Counted from the first letter of the stretch, positions 1 to 8,482 are shown. The stretch: DNA of 64,000 nucleotides from Thermocatellispora tengchongensis (GCF_014202315.1 NZ_JACHGN010000013.1:186001-250000), one strand, 5' to 3'. A program made the numbers and translations. The notes: generated from the letters alone by a model not told the origin.

Positions 1-93
1 GTCCTCGAACAGCAGGAACGGTGCCGAAGGATCGGTCTCCGCATGGCGTGCGAGCAGGGTGTGCGCGTCGTGCCGGATCGGTGCAGTCGCCAT
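1..93 (-). CDS. AMP-dependent acyl-CoA synthetase/ligase, N-terminal fragment (runs off window)
   Basis: Only the first 31 codons are inside the window, read leftwards from an ATG at 93. The peptide begins MATAPIRHDAHTLLARHA and continues with a DPSAPFLLFED-like stretch, which resembles the N-terminus of acyl-CoA synthetases of the AMP-binding family (a helix, then a segment leading to the strand before 'LTYAEL'). Such enzymes activate carboxylic acids as acyl-adenylates and load them onto CoA. It is divergent to the TetR gene at 237, and the repeated motif between them could serve both promoters. The catalytic motifs are outside the window, so the family call is tentative. Confidence 0.5.
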   Translation of the reverse strand, partial: MATAPIRHDAHTLLARHAETDPSAPFLLFED

Positions 94-121
94 CGTGCGA
101 CCTTTCGTTCGTTCTGGCCGA

Positions 122-212
122 TCACAACGAAGCCGTACCGGAGTACAACTTTGTGAAACGCGACGGTAAACGACGGCGGGCGCACGAAGCAAGACCCGAG
201 TACAACTTCGTG
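122..212. promoter_or_regulatory. Repeated operator-like motif upstream of TetR gene
   Basis: GAGTACAACTTTGTG (141-155) and GAGTACAACTTCGTG (198-212) are two near-identical 15-mers. The second lies in an inverted repeat CACGAAG (183-189) / CTTCGTG (206-212). They lie between the divergent synthetase start (93) and the TetR start (237), where autoregulatory TetR operators usually are. No binding data; the assignment is inferred from position and symmetry. Confidence 0.5.
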
Positions 213-236
213 GGCGGGTGTGGTCTACTGGGCGTG

Positions 237-884
237 ATGAATCTTCAGACCGGCGCCACGATCCGGGAGCTCGCGGCGGGCGGCGCCGACGCCGCCACGG
301 CCCCGCCGCTCACCCGGCGCACCCGCAAGCGCAACGAACGGCGAGATCGCGTGTTCCAGGCGGCCATCGCCCTGTTCGTCGAGCGGGGGTTCGAGGAGAC
401 CTCGATGGACGACATCGCCGCGCGCTCCGGCCTGGCGCGGACGACGGTGTTCAACCACTTCCCCCGCAAGGTGCTGTTCCTGGAGGAGTGGACGCTGCGG
501 CGCAGGCAGCGGGCGGCGCGCTCGTTCGGCGACGCCGACCTCGCGGGGCGCCCCGTACGCGAACTGCTCGGCGGCTACCTCGCCGCGCTCGCGGAGCTCA
601 ACCACGAGACCCGCGCCGAGACGTCCGCCATCCTGCCGCCGACGCTGCAGAACACCGACGTGTTCGTCGCCCATCCGCTCGCGCGCGACCTCGCCGACCT
701 CGTGGTGGAGGCCGGCGCGCGGCTCCGGCCGCCGGCCGACCCCCACCGGGTCGGCAGGCTTCTCGCGCTGGGCTACTTCTCCGCGGTCATGCGATGGATC
801 GAGACCGAGCCCGCCCCCTTCGACCTCGGAGAGGAACTCGCCGCGCTGCTCGGCACCGTGCTCGACGGCGCCCTCGCCCCGTGA
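237..884 (+). CDS. TetR/AcrR-family transcriptional regulator
   Basis: A 215-residue protein. An N-terminal TetR helix-turn-helix is clear at about residues 35-80: after a basic stretch comes RVFQAAIALFVERGF, then SMDDIAARSGLARTTVFNHFPRK, the typical recognition helix with the aromatic 'NHFPRK' end. The rest is a helical ligand/dimer domain without a recognisable ligand. I chose the ATG at 237 because the homology starts about 30 residues later and the frame upstream of it covers the repeated operator-like motif. It probably represses itself and the divergent acyl-CoA ligase at 1-93. Confidence 0.85.
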   Translation: MNLQTGATIRELAAGGADAATAPPLTRRTRKRNERRDRVFQAAIALFVERGFEETSMDDIAARSGLARTTVFNHFPRKVLFLEEWTLRRRQRAARSFGDADLAGRPVRELLGGYLAALAELNHETRAETSAILPPTLQNTDVFVAHPLARDLADLVVEAGARLRPPADPHRVGRLLALGYFSAVMRWIETEPAPFDLGEELAALLGTVLDGALAP

Positions 885-954
885 TGCTCCCCGGCCGCAG
901 GCGGGGACGGTGCGCCGGGAGCGGTGATCGTCGTACACTGGGCGGCAACGCGTT

Positions 955-1209
955 GACGGAGACGAGTAGGTCCGGGATCACGCGGGTCAGAGAGCCGCCG
1001 GTAGCTGCGAAGGCGGTCTCGCGCCCCGGAACGAAGACCCTCCCGAGTGCGGGGAGGAACGGCGAGATCGCCCAATGCCCCGCCGGCCGGCCCCCGTGAC
1101 CGGGCCTTGACGAGGCCGCCGTCTCGGCGGCGGCGAAAGTGCGGTGGCACCGGGAGCACCCTTCTCCCCCGCACTCCCAAGGGATCGCTCATATTCCACG
1201 AGGAGTGTG
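955..1209 (+). promoter_or_regulatory. T-box riboswitch (translational type), probable Asn specifier
   Basis: The leader before the synthetase has T-box elements in order. A short Stem I is closed by GGGTC (984-988) with GACCC (1036-1040) and carries a GCCGCC/GGCGGT upper stem. A candidate specifier AAC (1030-1032) is followed by GAAGA, as in actinobacterial ileS T-boxes. The antisequestrator has AGTGCGG (1138-1144), then TGGC (1145-1148), and pairs with CCGCACT (1169-1175). TGGC would pair with a tRNA acceptor that has G73, as tRNA-Asn and tRNA-Asp do. CACTCC (1172-1177) can instead pair with GGAGTG (1202-1207), which contains the SD, so the two folds exclude each other. Uncharged tRNA-Asn would therefore free the ribosome site. 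The structure is visible; the amino-acid assignment is inferred. Confidence 0.8.
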
Positions 1210-2496
1210 ATGATCTCTCGTATCCTGGCCGCCGACCTGCCCGCGCACGTCGGCGACCGTGTCCGCCTCGCCGGCTGGCTGCACCGCCGCCGCGAACTCA
1301 AATCGGTGTCGTTCCTGGTGATCAGGGACCGCTCCGCACTCGCCCAGATCGTGCTGCGGCGCCCCGTCCACCTGGCGGAGGAGACCGTGGTCGAGGTCAC
1401 CGGCACTGTGGCCGCCAATCCACAGGCCCCCGGCGGGGCGGAGCTGGTCGACCCGGTGATCGACGTACTGTCCGAGCCGGTGCAGCCGCCGCCGTTCGAC
1501 CTGTACCGGCCGGTCGTCTCCGGCGCTCTGCCCACGATCCTCGACCACGCTCCTGTGGCGTTGCGGCATCCCCGGCTCCGGGCGCCGTTCGAGATCGCGG
1601 CCGCCGGGGTCGCCGGGTTCCGGGCCGCACTCGACGGACTCGGCTTCGTCGAGACGTCCACCCCGAAGATCGTGGGCTCGGCGACGGAGTCGGGGGCCAA
1701 CGTCTTCGGCATCGACTACTTCGGCAGGCCCGCGTTCCTGGCCCAGTCCCCGCAGTTCTTCAAGCAGACCCTGGTCGGGGTGTTCGAGCGGGTGTACGAG
1801 GTCGGGCCGGTCTTCCGGGCCGAGCCGCACGACACCGCCCGGCATCTGGCGCAGTACACCAGCCTGGACGCCGAGCTGGGCTTCATCCACGACCATCGCG
1901 ACGTCATGGCGGTGCTCACCCGCGCGCTGGCCGGCATGCACGCCGCCGTCGCCGAACGCGCCGTGAACGCGGTCGCCCTCCTGGGCATCGACGTGCCGAA
2001 GGTCCCGGAGGAGATCCCGGCGATCGACTTCACCGAGGCGCAGGACCTGCTCGCCCGGCACACCGGCGAGGATCCCCGCGGTGAGCCCGACCTGGCGCCC
2101 GCCCACGAACGCCGGCTCGGCGAGTGGGCGCTGCGCGAACATGGCTCGGAGTTCCTGTTCGTCACCGGGTATCCGATGGTCAAGCGCCCGTTCTACACCC
2201 ATCCCGACCCGGCCCGCCCGGCGTACTCGCGCAGCTTCGACCTGCTCTTCCGGGGCCTGGAACTGGTGACGGGAGGCCAGCGGCTGCATCGCCACGCCGA
2301 CTATCTGGCCGCACTCGCCGAGCGGGGCGAGGACCCGCGGGCGTACCAGGGATATCTGGCCGCGTTCGCCCACGGCATGCCGCCGCACGGCGGCTTCGCC
2401 ATCGGCCTGGAACGCTGGACCTCCCGGGTGACCGGCGCCGCCAACGTGCGCCAGACCACCCTGTTCCCGCGCGACCTGCACCGTCTCACTCCGTGA
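1210..2496 (+). CDS. aspS: Archaeal-type aspartyl/asparaginyl-tRNA synthetase (class IIb), probably charging tRNA-Asn/Asp
   Basis: A 428-residue class II aminoacyl-tRNA synthetase. Residues 1-100 form an OB-fold anticodon-binding domain (VRLAGWLHRRRELKSVSFLVIRDRS). The catalytic core has motif 1 around FETSTPKIVGSATESGANVF, motif 2 VGPVFRAEPHDTARHLAQYTSLDAE, and motif 3 GGFAIGLERWT. It lacks the ~100-residue GAD insertion of bacterial AspRS, which fits the archaeal/non-discriminating AspRS or AsnRS-like group. Start ATG 1210 sits 4 nt after AGGAG (1201-1205); this SD can be hidden by the T-box leader. The Asn specifier in the leader suggests the enzyme supplies Asn-tRNA-Asn directly, or Asp-tRNA-Asn for an amidotransferase. 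Which amino acid it activates cannot be settled by eye. Confidence 0.8.
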   Translation: MISRILAADLPAHVGDRVRLAGWLHRRRELKSVSFLVIRDRSALAQIVLRRPVHLAEETVVEVTGTVAANPQAPGGAELVDPVIDVLSEPVQPPPFDLYRPVVSGALPTILDHAPVALRHPRLRAPFEIAAAGVAGFRAALDGLGFVETSTPKIVGSATESGANVFGIDYFGRPAFLAQSPQFFKQTLVGVFERVYEVGPVFRAEPHDTARHLAQYTSLDAELGFIHDHRDVMAVLTRALAGMHAAVAERAVNAVALLGIDVPKVPEEIPAIDFTEAQDLLARHTGEDPRGEPDLAPAHERRLGEWALREHGSEFLFVTGYPMVKRPFYTHPDPARPAYSRSFDLLFRGLELVTGGQRLHRHADYLAALAERGEDPRAYQGYLAAFAHGMPPHGGFAIGLERWTSRVTGAANVRQTTLFPRDLHRLTP

Positions 2497-2578
2497 CCGC
2501 GCCGCCCGGCCCGTACTTCGCCGGGGCGGCCGGCATTCCGGCGGCGGGAATTTGCGCGACGAAACAGTCCGGGTGAAA

Positions 2579-2612
2579 TAGGCCCGCGGCACGGGGCGCC
2601 GCGGGCCTGTTT
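2579..2612 (+). terminator. Rho-independent terminator after synthetase
   Basis: A perfect 10-bp stem, GGCCCGCGGC (2581-2590) with GCCGCGGGCC (2598-2607), a 7-nt loop and a short TGTTT tail. It lies 85 bp after the synthetase stop. Confidence 0.7.
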
Positions 2613-2772
2613 GGGCCGGTAGCCGCCGGTGCGCCATGCCCGGGCCTCGGGTTCTGTGATATTCGCCGCAATTTCCGGGCGAACTCCCGCCCGATAAGGG
2701 CTGTCGAAGGATGTGGATTCGGAACACGGGGGCGGGCCAACGCCCGGCAGTCCACAAAAAGGGGAGACGAAC

Positions 2773-3207
2773 ATGCGGAAGATGCTCGCGGGCGCCATCG
2801 TCGCGGGAGGAGTGGCCCTGGGGCCGCTCGCGGCCATGGCCCCGGCCCAGGCGGCCGTGACGACCCAGGCCGTCTCGGATGCTCAGGCGGGGGCCACGGC
2901 CACCTGGGGAAAGAAGTTCACCTACCACGCGCCCGACAGGCGTGGATACTTCAAGGGGCACTGGGTCAAGAGGGGCGGCGACTACTACTTCGGAGGGCTC
3001 CTGTACGACCGGCACCGCGGCAGCGCGTATACCACGGTGAAGTTCCGCTATTTCGACGACACCGGGAAATTCGAGACCTGGTCCGCGAAGACCACCGCCC
3101 CCGATTACTACATCAAGGACTTCGAGTTCCAGAAGGACTTCGACATCAAGGTGTGCAGCGGTGTCCACCACCGCCTGAAGTGCGGCCCTTGGGTGGACGT
3201 CTTCTGA
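2773..3207 (+). CDS. Small secreted protein of unknown function
   Basis: A 144-residue protein starting at ATG 2773 after a GGGGAGA ribosome site. Residues 1-28 are a clear Sec signal peptide: MRKML, a hydrophobic Ala/Gly core, then AQA-A. The mature part is rich in aromatic and charged residues (GRGYF-like, DYYFGGLLYDRH, KFRYFDDTGKFETW) and has two late cysteines (VCSG and KCGPW), likely a disulfide. The size and Tyr/Lys/Asp-rich beta-like pattern are similar to small extracellular actinomycete proteins, but I recognise no family. It stands alone after a terminator and converges on the TetR relic at 3287. Confidence 0.75.
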   Translation: MRKMLAGAIVAGGVALGPLAAMAPAQAAVTTQAVSDAQAGATATWGKKFTYHAPDRRGYFKGHWVKRGGDYYFGGLLYDRHRGSAYTTVKFRYFDDTGKFETWSAKTTAPDYYIKDFEFQKDFDIKVCSGVHHRLKCGPWVDVF

Positions 3208-3286
3208 TCGGCCGGCCGTGCGCGGGCCGTCACCCCGGCGCGCGCAGGCAGGCGGTCCGCACAACACGGCCCGGCGGGGCTCGACG

Positions 3287-3841
3287 CTACCGCCGGGCCT
3301 GGCGTACGGCGTAGTGGGCCAGGGACGGTTCCAGCAGTCCGAAGACCTGGCCGGCCGCCCGGCTCATGGTGGTGGCGATCTGCTGGTGGGTCTGGCCCGC
3401 CACGACCAGGTCCATCACGTGCTGGAACAGGGTGCGGTGGGCGGCGGCCAGCAGAGCGGCCGCGGCCCTGGGGGTGAGGTCGCCCGGAGCCGCCCCGGTC
3501 TCGGTGGCGAGCACGTGGGCCAGGGTGTCCTCACGCTGGTCGTGCAGTTCGCGCAGCCGGGCGTTGAGGGTGGGGCTGGCGGCGATCATCTGGGCGAACG
3601 CCGGGCTGGAGAAGCCGGCCACGGCGTCGTGCCGCTCGACGGCGGCAAGGTACTCGCGGCGCAGGGCGGCCAGCGCGGATTCTCCCTCGCGCCGGGAGGC
3701 GACGGTACGGGCCAGGCTCGCGGTGAAGGTCTCGTGGAAGTCGAGGGCGAGGTCTTCCTTACGCGGGAAGTAGTTGGTGACGGTCATCTTGGCCACCTGG
3801 GCGGCGGCCGCGATCTCGGCGATGGTCACCGCCTCGAAGCC
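3287..3841 (-). pseudogene. TetR-family regulator, 5' end lost
   Basis: The minus-strand frame reads GFEAVTIAEIAAAAQVAKM-TVTNYFPRKEDL, a TetR helix-turn-helix that begins in the middle of its first helix, followed by a normal ligand domain of about 150 residues ending YAVRQARR. The usual first 15-20 residues (basic arm and helix 1) are absent. At 3841/3842 the homology stops and the opposite-strand mca relic starts within 7 bases. Two divergent genes have thus lost both 5' ends and their intergenic region in one deletion. No start codon with a ribosome site is available close to the break, so I treat it as non-functional. Confidence 0.7.
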
Positions 3842-3847
3842 GTCCTG

Positions 3848-4718
3848 ATGAGCGTCCACGCCCATCCCGACGACGAGTCGAGCAATGGCGCGGCGACACT
3901 CGCCAAGTACGCCGCCGAGGGCGTGGACGTCCTGGTGGTCACCTGCACCGGCGGCGAACGCGGCACGGTGCTCAACCCCGCCATGGACCGGCCCGGCGTG
4001 CGCGACAACCTCGCCGAGATCCGGCGCGCCGAGATGGCCGCCGCCCGCGAGATCCTCGGTGTCCGGCAGCGGTTCCTGGGCTTCGCCGACTCCGGGCTGC
4101 CCGCCGACGGCGAACCGCTGCCGGACGGCTGCTTCGCCGCCACACCGCTGGAGGAGGCGGCCGGACGGCTCGTGGCGCTGATGCGCCGGTTCCGCCCACA
4201 TGTGGTGGTCACCTACGACGAGACCGGCGGCTACCCGCACCCCGATCACATCAGAACGCATGAAGTGACCGTCGCGGCGTTCGAAGCGGCGGGCGATGCC
4301 GGCCGGTTTCCCGCGGCAGGACGACCATGGCGGCCGCTCAAGCTCTACTATCACGGCGCTTTGTCCAGGGCGTGGTTCCAGGCGTTGCGCGACGGCATGA
4401 CGGCGCGTGGCATCGCCTCCGGCATGGAGGCCGTGCTCGCCGGGTTCGGTGACGACGTTCCGGCACCGGAGTTCACCACCCGGGTGCCCTGCGCCGACTA
4501 CTTCCCGCTACGGGACCGGGCACTGCTGGCGCACGCCACAGATCGACCCGAACGCCGGATTTATGCTCCACGACCGCGACATCGAACGCGAGGTGTGGCC
4601 CACCGAAGACTACTACCTCGCGCGTTCCCACGTGGAGGTATCCCTTCCCGAGAACGACCTGTTCGCCGGGGTGCGGCCCGAACCGCCGGCGGCGCTCGTC
4701 CCTGGGGCAGGCACATGA
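3848..4718 (+). pseudogene. mca: Mycothiol S-conjugate amidase relic (5' deletion plus frameshift)
   Basis: Starts directly with MSVHAHPDDES, the N-terminal zinc motif of the LmbE/PIG-L deacetylase family, and contains VVTCTGGERGTVLNP and YPHPDH (third zinc ligand), the pattern of Mca, which cleaves mycothiol S-conjugates in actinomycetes. The first ~7 residues normally before this motif are missing and there is no ribosome site at ATG 3848. At about 4535-4541 the frame shifts: upstream reads ALLAHAT, and the next frame continues IDPNAGFMLHDRDIEREVWPTEDYY to a normal C-terminus at 4718. A loss of 2 bp in a CACA tract explains this. Mycothiol chemistry supports an actinomycete host, but this copy looks dead unless the sequence is wrong. 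Confidence 0.75.
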
Positions 4719-4805
4719 CCGTCGCCGCGCCCGGCCTCGGGTCGCGCGGTGATCCCTGCGGCGGATCGCGACGGACGGTGTTCCCGCCGTTGCCGGCTTT
4801 CCCCG

Positions 4806-5172
4806 CTACTGCCCCACCCGGCCGTCGATGCATTCGCGCAGCAGGTCGGCGTGCCCGCAGTGGCGGGCGTACTCCTCGATCCGGTGCACCCACAACTCCC
4901 GGACGGCGATGCCGTCGCGGCCCACTCGCGTGCCCAGGTCCGGATACCCCTCCAGCGCCGCATCGGTCGCCGCCTGTTCACGAGCGAGATCGGCGAACGC
5001 CGCGTCGACCAGCGCCTGCTCCGCCACGGCTCTTCGTCGGGGTCCACCCACATGTCGGGGTAGACGGTGGCCTGGCTCCACCGCTCGGGCACGTCGCTCA
5101 CCGTGCTCACGATGCTGAGCGGTGGCCCGGCGACGCAAGTGATCATCCGGGACTCCGCCACCGGCGTCACCA
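4806..5172 (-). pseudogene. DUF664/DinB-like (mycothiol-dependent-type) protein relic
   Basis: The C-terminal part in one frame reads [55 protein letters not shown] and stop, the characteristic C-terminus of DUF664 four-helix proteins of the DinB superfamily, with the metal-type H..EEYARH..H pattern. Just upstream the matching sequence ([21 protein letters not shown]) lies in another frame, so there is a frameshift near 5020. The N-terminal ~60 residues are not found. Convergent with mca, which ends 87 bp away. Confidence 0.6.
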
Positions 5173-5232
5173 GGATCGTGGCGCGGTGGCGGACCGGAGT
5201 GCACGGACGGCGGGCGAGGGTGGGCGAGATCG

Positions 5233-6657
5233 TCAGGGGACGCGTGCCGGAGTCTTCGCCTCGGTGGGGCGAGCCGCCGTCTGCCGGGCCGGGCGGCGCA
5301 GGGTAAGGGCGATGGCAACACCGGCCAGGGTGAGGGCCGCGGCGGTGAACCCGGCGGTGCGCAGGCCGGGGACCAAGGCGGGGCCGGTCGCGGTGTCAAG
5401 ACCCGAGGTGGCGACGGCGATCAGGACGGCCAGACCGACCGCGCCGCCGATCTGCTGCGTCGTCGAGGCCATGGCCGAGGCGATTCCCTGGTGCCGGGCG
5501 TCCACTCCGGTGGCCGCCGCGGCGAACATGGCGGTCCAGGCGATGCCCTGCCCCAGGCTGATCGCGACGATGCCGGGAAGCAGTGCCGGGTACCCGCCGG
5601 AGGGCGACATCGCGAGGGCGAGCAGGGTCATGCCCGCGGCGCCCAGCAGGAGGCCGATGACGATGGTGTTGCGGACACCGGTGGCCGCGAGCAGTCTTTC
5701 GCTCACCCGCGAGCCGGCCATGCCCATCAGCGCGGACGGCAGGAAGGCCAGGCCGGTGGCCATGGCGCTGTAGTGGTGCGCGTTCTGCAGGTACACCGTG
5801 AAGAAGTAGTACTGGGACCCGAAGGTGCCCATGAAGACGAAGGTGACGCCCATCGCCGTGACCAGGCTGCGGTTCCGGAACAGGCGCAGCGGCATGAGCG
5901 GGTGCGCCGTACGGGCCTCGATGGCGAGGAAGGCGCCGATCAGCAGGGCGCTGCCGGCGAGTGCCACGAGGGTCTGGGCGGAGCCCCAGCCGGCTTCCGG
6001 CCCCTGGACCAGGCCGAAGACCAGCGCGCTGAACCCGACGGTGGCGGTGAGCGCGCCGGCGAGATCGAAGCCGCGCCCTCGTTCCCGCGGCGGGTCCTTG
6101 GGGATGACGCCGAAGGCCACCGCGGTGGCGCCGAGCGCCAGCGGCACGTTGACGAAGAAGACCGACTCCCAGCCCAGGTAGTTGGTCAGTACGCCGCCCA
6201 GCAGCGAGCCCAGCGCGAGCCCGACGGCCCCGGCGCCGCCCCACGCCGCGAGGGCGCGGTTGCGCTCGGCGCCCTCGGCGAAGGTCGTGTTGATGAGGGA
6301 GAGCGTGGCCGGCAGCAGGAGCGCGCCGCCGAGCCCCTGCACCGCACGGGCGGCCACCAGCGGCCCGGGGTCCTCGGCCAGCCCGCCGGCGAGGGACGAC
6401 AGGCCGTACAGCACGAGCGCGGTGGTGAACATGCGCCGGTGGCCGAGCAGGTCGGCCGCCCTGCCGCCCAGCAGGAGGAAGCCGCCGAAGGCGACCGCGT
6501 AGGCGCTGATCACCCACTGCAGGCTGTGCGCGTCGAAGCCCACCGCGTCGCCGATCTCCGGCAGCGCCACGTAGACGATGTTGTAGTCGACCGCGCTGAT
6601 GAACTGCGCGAACGCGAGCAGGGCCAGCAGGGCCCCGGTCCCGCGCTGTTTCGGCAT
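5233..6657 (-). CDS. MFS drug-efflux transporter (DHA2/EmrB-QacA type)
   Basis: A 474-residue membrane protein of very hydrophobic segments, consistent with 14 transmembrane helices. Motif A between TM2 and TM3 ([14 protein letters not shown]) and the TM5 motif C region ([28 protein letters not shown]) are typical of proton-driven multidrug exporters such as EmrB/QacA. Start ATG at 6657 is preceded on the minus strand by CTGGAGG. A TetR gene lies directly upstream in the same orientation (6765-7310), and a putative operator (6673-6690) overlaps the promoter region. Substrate unknown. Confidence in the family is high. Confidence 0.88.
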   Translation of the reverse strand: MPKQRGTGALLALLAFAQFISAVDYNIVYVALPEIGDAVGFDAHSLQWVISAYAVAFGGFLLLGGRAADLLGHRRMFTTALVLYGLSSLAGGLAEDPGPLVAARAVQGLGGALLLPATLSLINTTFAEGAERNRALAAWGGAGAVGLALGSLLGGVLTNYLGWESVFFVNVPLALGATAVAFGVIPKDPPRERGRGFDLAGALTATVGFSALVFGLVQGPEAGWGSAQTLVALAGSALLIGAFLAIEARTAHPLMPLRLFRNRSLVTAMGVTFVFMGTFGSQYYFFTVYLQNAHHYSAMATGLAFLPSALMGMAGSRVSERLLAATGVRNTIVIGLLLGAAGMTLLALAMSPSGGYPALLPGIVAISLGQGIAWTAMFAAAATGVDARHQGIASAMASTTQQIGGAVGLAVLIAVATSGLDTATGPALVPGLRTAGFTAAALTLAGVAIALTLRRPARQTAARPTEAKTPARVP

Positions 6658-6672
6658 CACATGCCTCCAGGT

Positions 6673-6690
6673 AATTGGTTGACCGCTTAC
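6673..6690. promoter_or_regulatory. Candidate TetR operator before MFS gene
   Basis: AATTGGTTGACCGCTTAC matches the motif AATTAATTAACCACTTCC upstream of the TetR gene (7313-7330) at 13 of 18 positions. It sits 15 bp before the MFS start. A small hairpin GGCCGC-CGAA-GCGGCC (6709-6724) follows the TetR gene on its side. Confidence 0.45.
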
Positions 6691-6764
6691 AAAAATAGTC
6701 AAAAGAGAGGCCGCCGAAGCGGCCATACAGGATGGGACGGGGTCGGGAGGGCGCGGTCGCGGCT

Positions 6765-7310
6765 CTAGCCGCGCAGGGTGCGCGCCCAGGGGGCGTCCAC
6801 GGTGCCGATCCCCGCGGCGAGCACCACGTTGGCGAGCAGGGAGTCGGCGAAGTAGCGGCGGATCTGCTCGTCGGAGGCGCCTGAGGCGGCCCTGATGTAC
6901 TCGACCTGCTTGGCGTAGCAGGCGCGTACGGCCTCGCCGATGACCGGCTCGCCGGCGGCGCAGTTGCCGTGCATGAGGATCATGAGGAGCTCCCGGTCGG
7001 CGACCACGTCGCCGTAGGACGACGCGAGCGCCTTGAGGATCACCTCCGGATCGGTGCTCCGGACGGAGCTGATCGTGGCCGCCGCCGCCTCCAGCAGCCG
7101 CTTGGAGCAGTAGTCGACCACCGCGGCGAACAGCGCCTCCTTGTCGGGGAACAGCCGGTACAGGTAGCCCTGCGAGATGCCCGCGGCCTTGGCCACCTCC
7201 ATGGTGGACGTGCCGTAGTACCCGCGCTCGGCGAAGGTGCTGATCGCCGTACGCATCACCGTGGCCCGCCGCTCCTCCGCGGTCGAGCGCTGCCGCTCCC
7301 TCGTCGTCAT
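6765..7310 (-). CDS. TetR-family regulator of adjacent MFS pump
   Basis: A 181-residue protein with a clean N-terminal HTH: TAISTFAERGYYGTSTMEVAKAAGISQGYLYRLFPDKEAL at about residues 20-60. The C-terminal helical domain holds GNCAAGEPVIGEAVRACYAKQVEYI, like TetR regulators of efflux pumps. Start ATG 7310 gives MTTRERQRSTAEERR, the normal distance to the HTH. It lies 108 bp upstream of the MFS gene and is co-directional. The same operator-like sequence occurs at the starts of this gene, of the MFS gene and, more weakly, of the divergent SnoaL-like gene, which suggests one small regulon. Confidence 0.85.
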   Translation of the reverse strand: MTTRERQRSTAEERRATVMRTAISTFAERGYYGTSTMEVAKAAGISQGYLYRLFPDKEALFAAVVDYCSKRLLEAAAATISSVRSTDPEVILKALASSYGDVVADRELLMILMHGNCAAGEPVIGEAVRACYAKQVEYIRAASGASDEQIRRYFADSLLANVVLAAGIGTVDAPWARTLRG

Positions 7311-7312
7311 GG

Positions 7313-7475
7313 AATTAATTAACCACTTCCATCGCGGGGCGTCAAACCGGCGGCCCTCCTCCTCTGCCCCGGCGATGGCCTGCGATCGGGTCATGGAGGG
7401 CGCCCTCCGCCCGGGGTCCGCCCTTCGATGTGCGCGACTTGACGCTCCCAGGATGCGAGTGATTAATTACTTCTA
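7313..7475. promoter_or_regulatory. AT-rich operator pair between TetR and SnoaL-like gene
   Basis: AATTAATTAACCACTTCC (7313-7330) and, in inverted sense, GTGATTAATTACTTC (7460-7474). Both are TTAATTA-containing islands in otherwise GC-rich DNA, placed at the divergent promoters of the TetR gene and the SnoaL-like gene. Confidence 0.45.
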
Positions 7476-7577
7476 TCTCGGCGCGGTCGAGCGCGCCGAA
7501 GGCAACTAAGCGATTCGCTGCTTACTTGCCTCTTCCTCAACAGCAAGATGATCGAGAGTGAAGGGACATCTGTCGCC

Positions 7578-8024
7578 ATGACCGATCGAGCCACCATCGA
7601 GGCCACCGACGCCGACCGCATCCGGGCGCGGGCGCAGCAGGTCTTCCGGGATCATCTCGACCTGCTTTCGTCCGGCCGCACCGACGAGTGGGCGGAGCTC
7701 TTCACCGAGGACGGCGTCCTGGAGCACCCCTACGCGCCGGACGCCGAGGGGTACGAGAAGAAGATCGTGGGCCGGGCGAACCTCGCCGAGTACATCAAGG
7801 TGTTCCCGGCGACCTTCGACGTCGAGTTCGTCAACCTGCGATTCCACGAGACGATCGACCCCTCACTGGTCATCGCCGAGTTCAACAGCGTCGGAAGGCT
7901 CGTCCAGACCGGCCGACCGATCGAGCAGACCTACATCTCCGTCGTCGAGACCAGGGACGGGAAGATCAGCCGCTACGTCGACTACTGGAATCCGCTCCTG
8001 ACCCCGGAGACCGTCTCCAAGTGA
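7578..8024 (+). CDS. SnoaL-like / NTF2-fold protein
   Basis: A 148-residue cone-shaped alpha+beta-barrel protein of the SnoaL/ketosteroid-isomerase-like group: RAQQVFRDHLDLLSSGRTDEWAELFTEDGVLEHPYAPDA near the start, the ITIAEF-like strand VIAEFNSVGRLVQTGRPIEQTYISVVETRDGKISRYVDYWNPL at the end. Members include polyketide cyclases, small isomerases and stand-alone proteins of unknown substrate; nothing here fixes the reaction. ATG 7578 was chosen; AAGGGA (7560-7565) lies upstream, and an in-frame ATG at 7548 is the alternative. Divergent from the TetR gene, with shared AT-rich operator-like sites. Confidence 0.75.
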   Translation: MTDRATIEATDADRIRARAQQVFRDHLDLLSSGRTDEWAELFTEDGVLEHPYAPDAEGYEKKIVGRANLAEYIKVFPATFDVEFVNLRFHETIDPSLVIAEFNSVGRLVQTGRPIEQTYISVVETRDGKISRYVDYWNPLLTPETVSK

Positions 8025-8154
8025 TCGGACGGCCTCCATCCTCGGCCATCGATGTCGGCGGCGTGGTGCCTGGAACCGAGGCGCAGGGCACCGGTTCCAG
8101 GCAGCCGCTCGCGGCCGGGAAGGACGCCACAAGGGCCGGGCCGGGGTCGCTGAC

Positions 8155-8482
8155 CATGACGCAACTGGCCGACGGTGTCGTCTACAGCCGCAGCGGCCTG
8201 ACCTGCCAGGCCGGGCTACTGGAGAAAGCAGGGCTGATCAGGCGCGGGCCCGATCCCGACGACGACCGTGCCACCCTGGTCACGCTCACTCAAGCCGGGC
8301 TCGACCTGTTCCTCCGCATCCTCCCCGGCCACGTCGAGCTCTCCCGCCGCCTGCTGTTCGAGCCCTTGCCCGACGACGACCTGCACCGGCTCGGCGACAT
8401 CATGACCCGCGTACGCGACCACATGCGCGCCCGGCCGGCCCGCTCCGCCGCCCCGCGCAAGCGCTCGGCCCGCTCGGGATGA
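8155..8482 (+). pseudogene. MarR-family regulator, 5'-truncated
   Basis: The frame carries the wing half of a MarR winged helix: MTQLADGVVYSRSGLTCQAGLLEKAGLIRRGPDPDDDRATLVTLTQAG, followed by the C-terminal dimer helix. The usual ~50 N-terminal residues (helices 1-3) are absent; the frame upstream of 8140 has no MarR similarity. An ATG at 8155 could give a 108-residue product, but without helix 1 it could not dimerise normally. I treat it as a fragment. Confidence 0.6.

Noticed and set aside
1136-1180. A transcriptional (terminator-type) T-box
   Set aside because: No T-run follows the competing helix; instead the alternative pairing covers the SD directly, so a translational switch is more likely.
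1189-3267. A 692-codon minus-strand frame over the synthetase and the secreted protein
   Set aside because: Shadow of high-GC codon bias. The plus strand has class II synthetase motifs, an SD and a T-box leader.
3218-5773. One 851-residue protein covering the TetR antisense, Mca and DUF664 region
   Set aside because: Only the central part has homology (Mca). The frame is open by chance in GC-rich DNA on both sides.
5491-6768. A 425-codon plus-strand frame antisense to the MFS gene
   Set aside because: Composition is Arg/Gly/Glu-rich noise; the minus strand shows membrane helices and MFS motifs.
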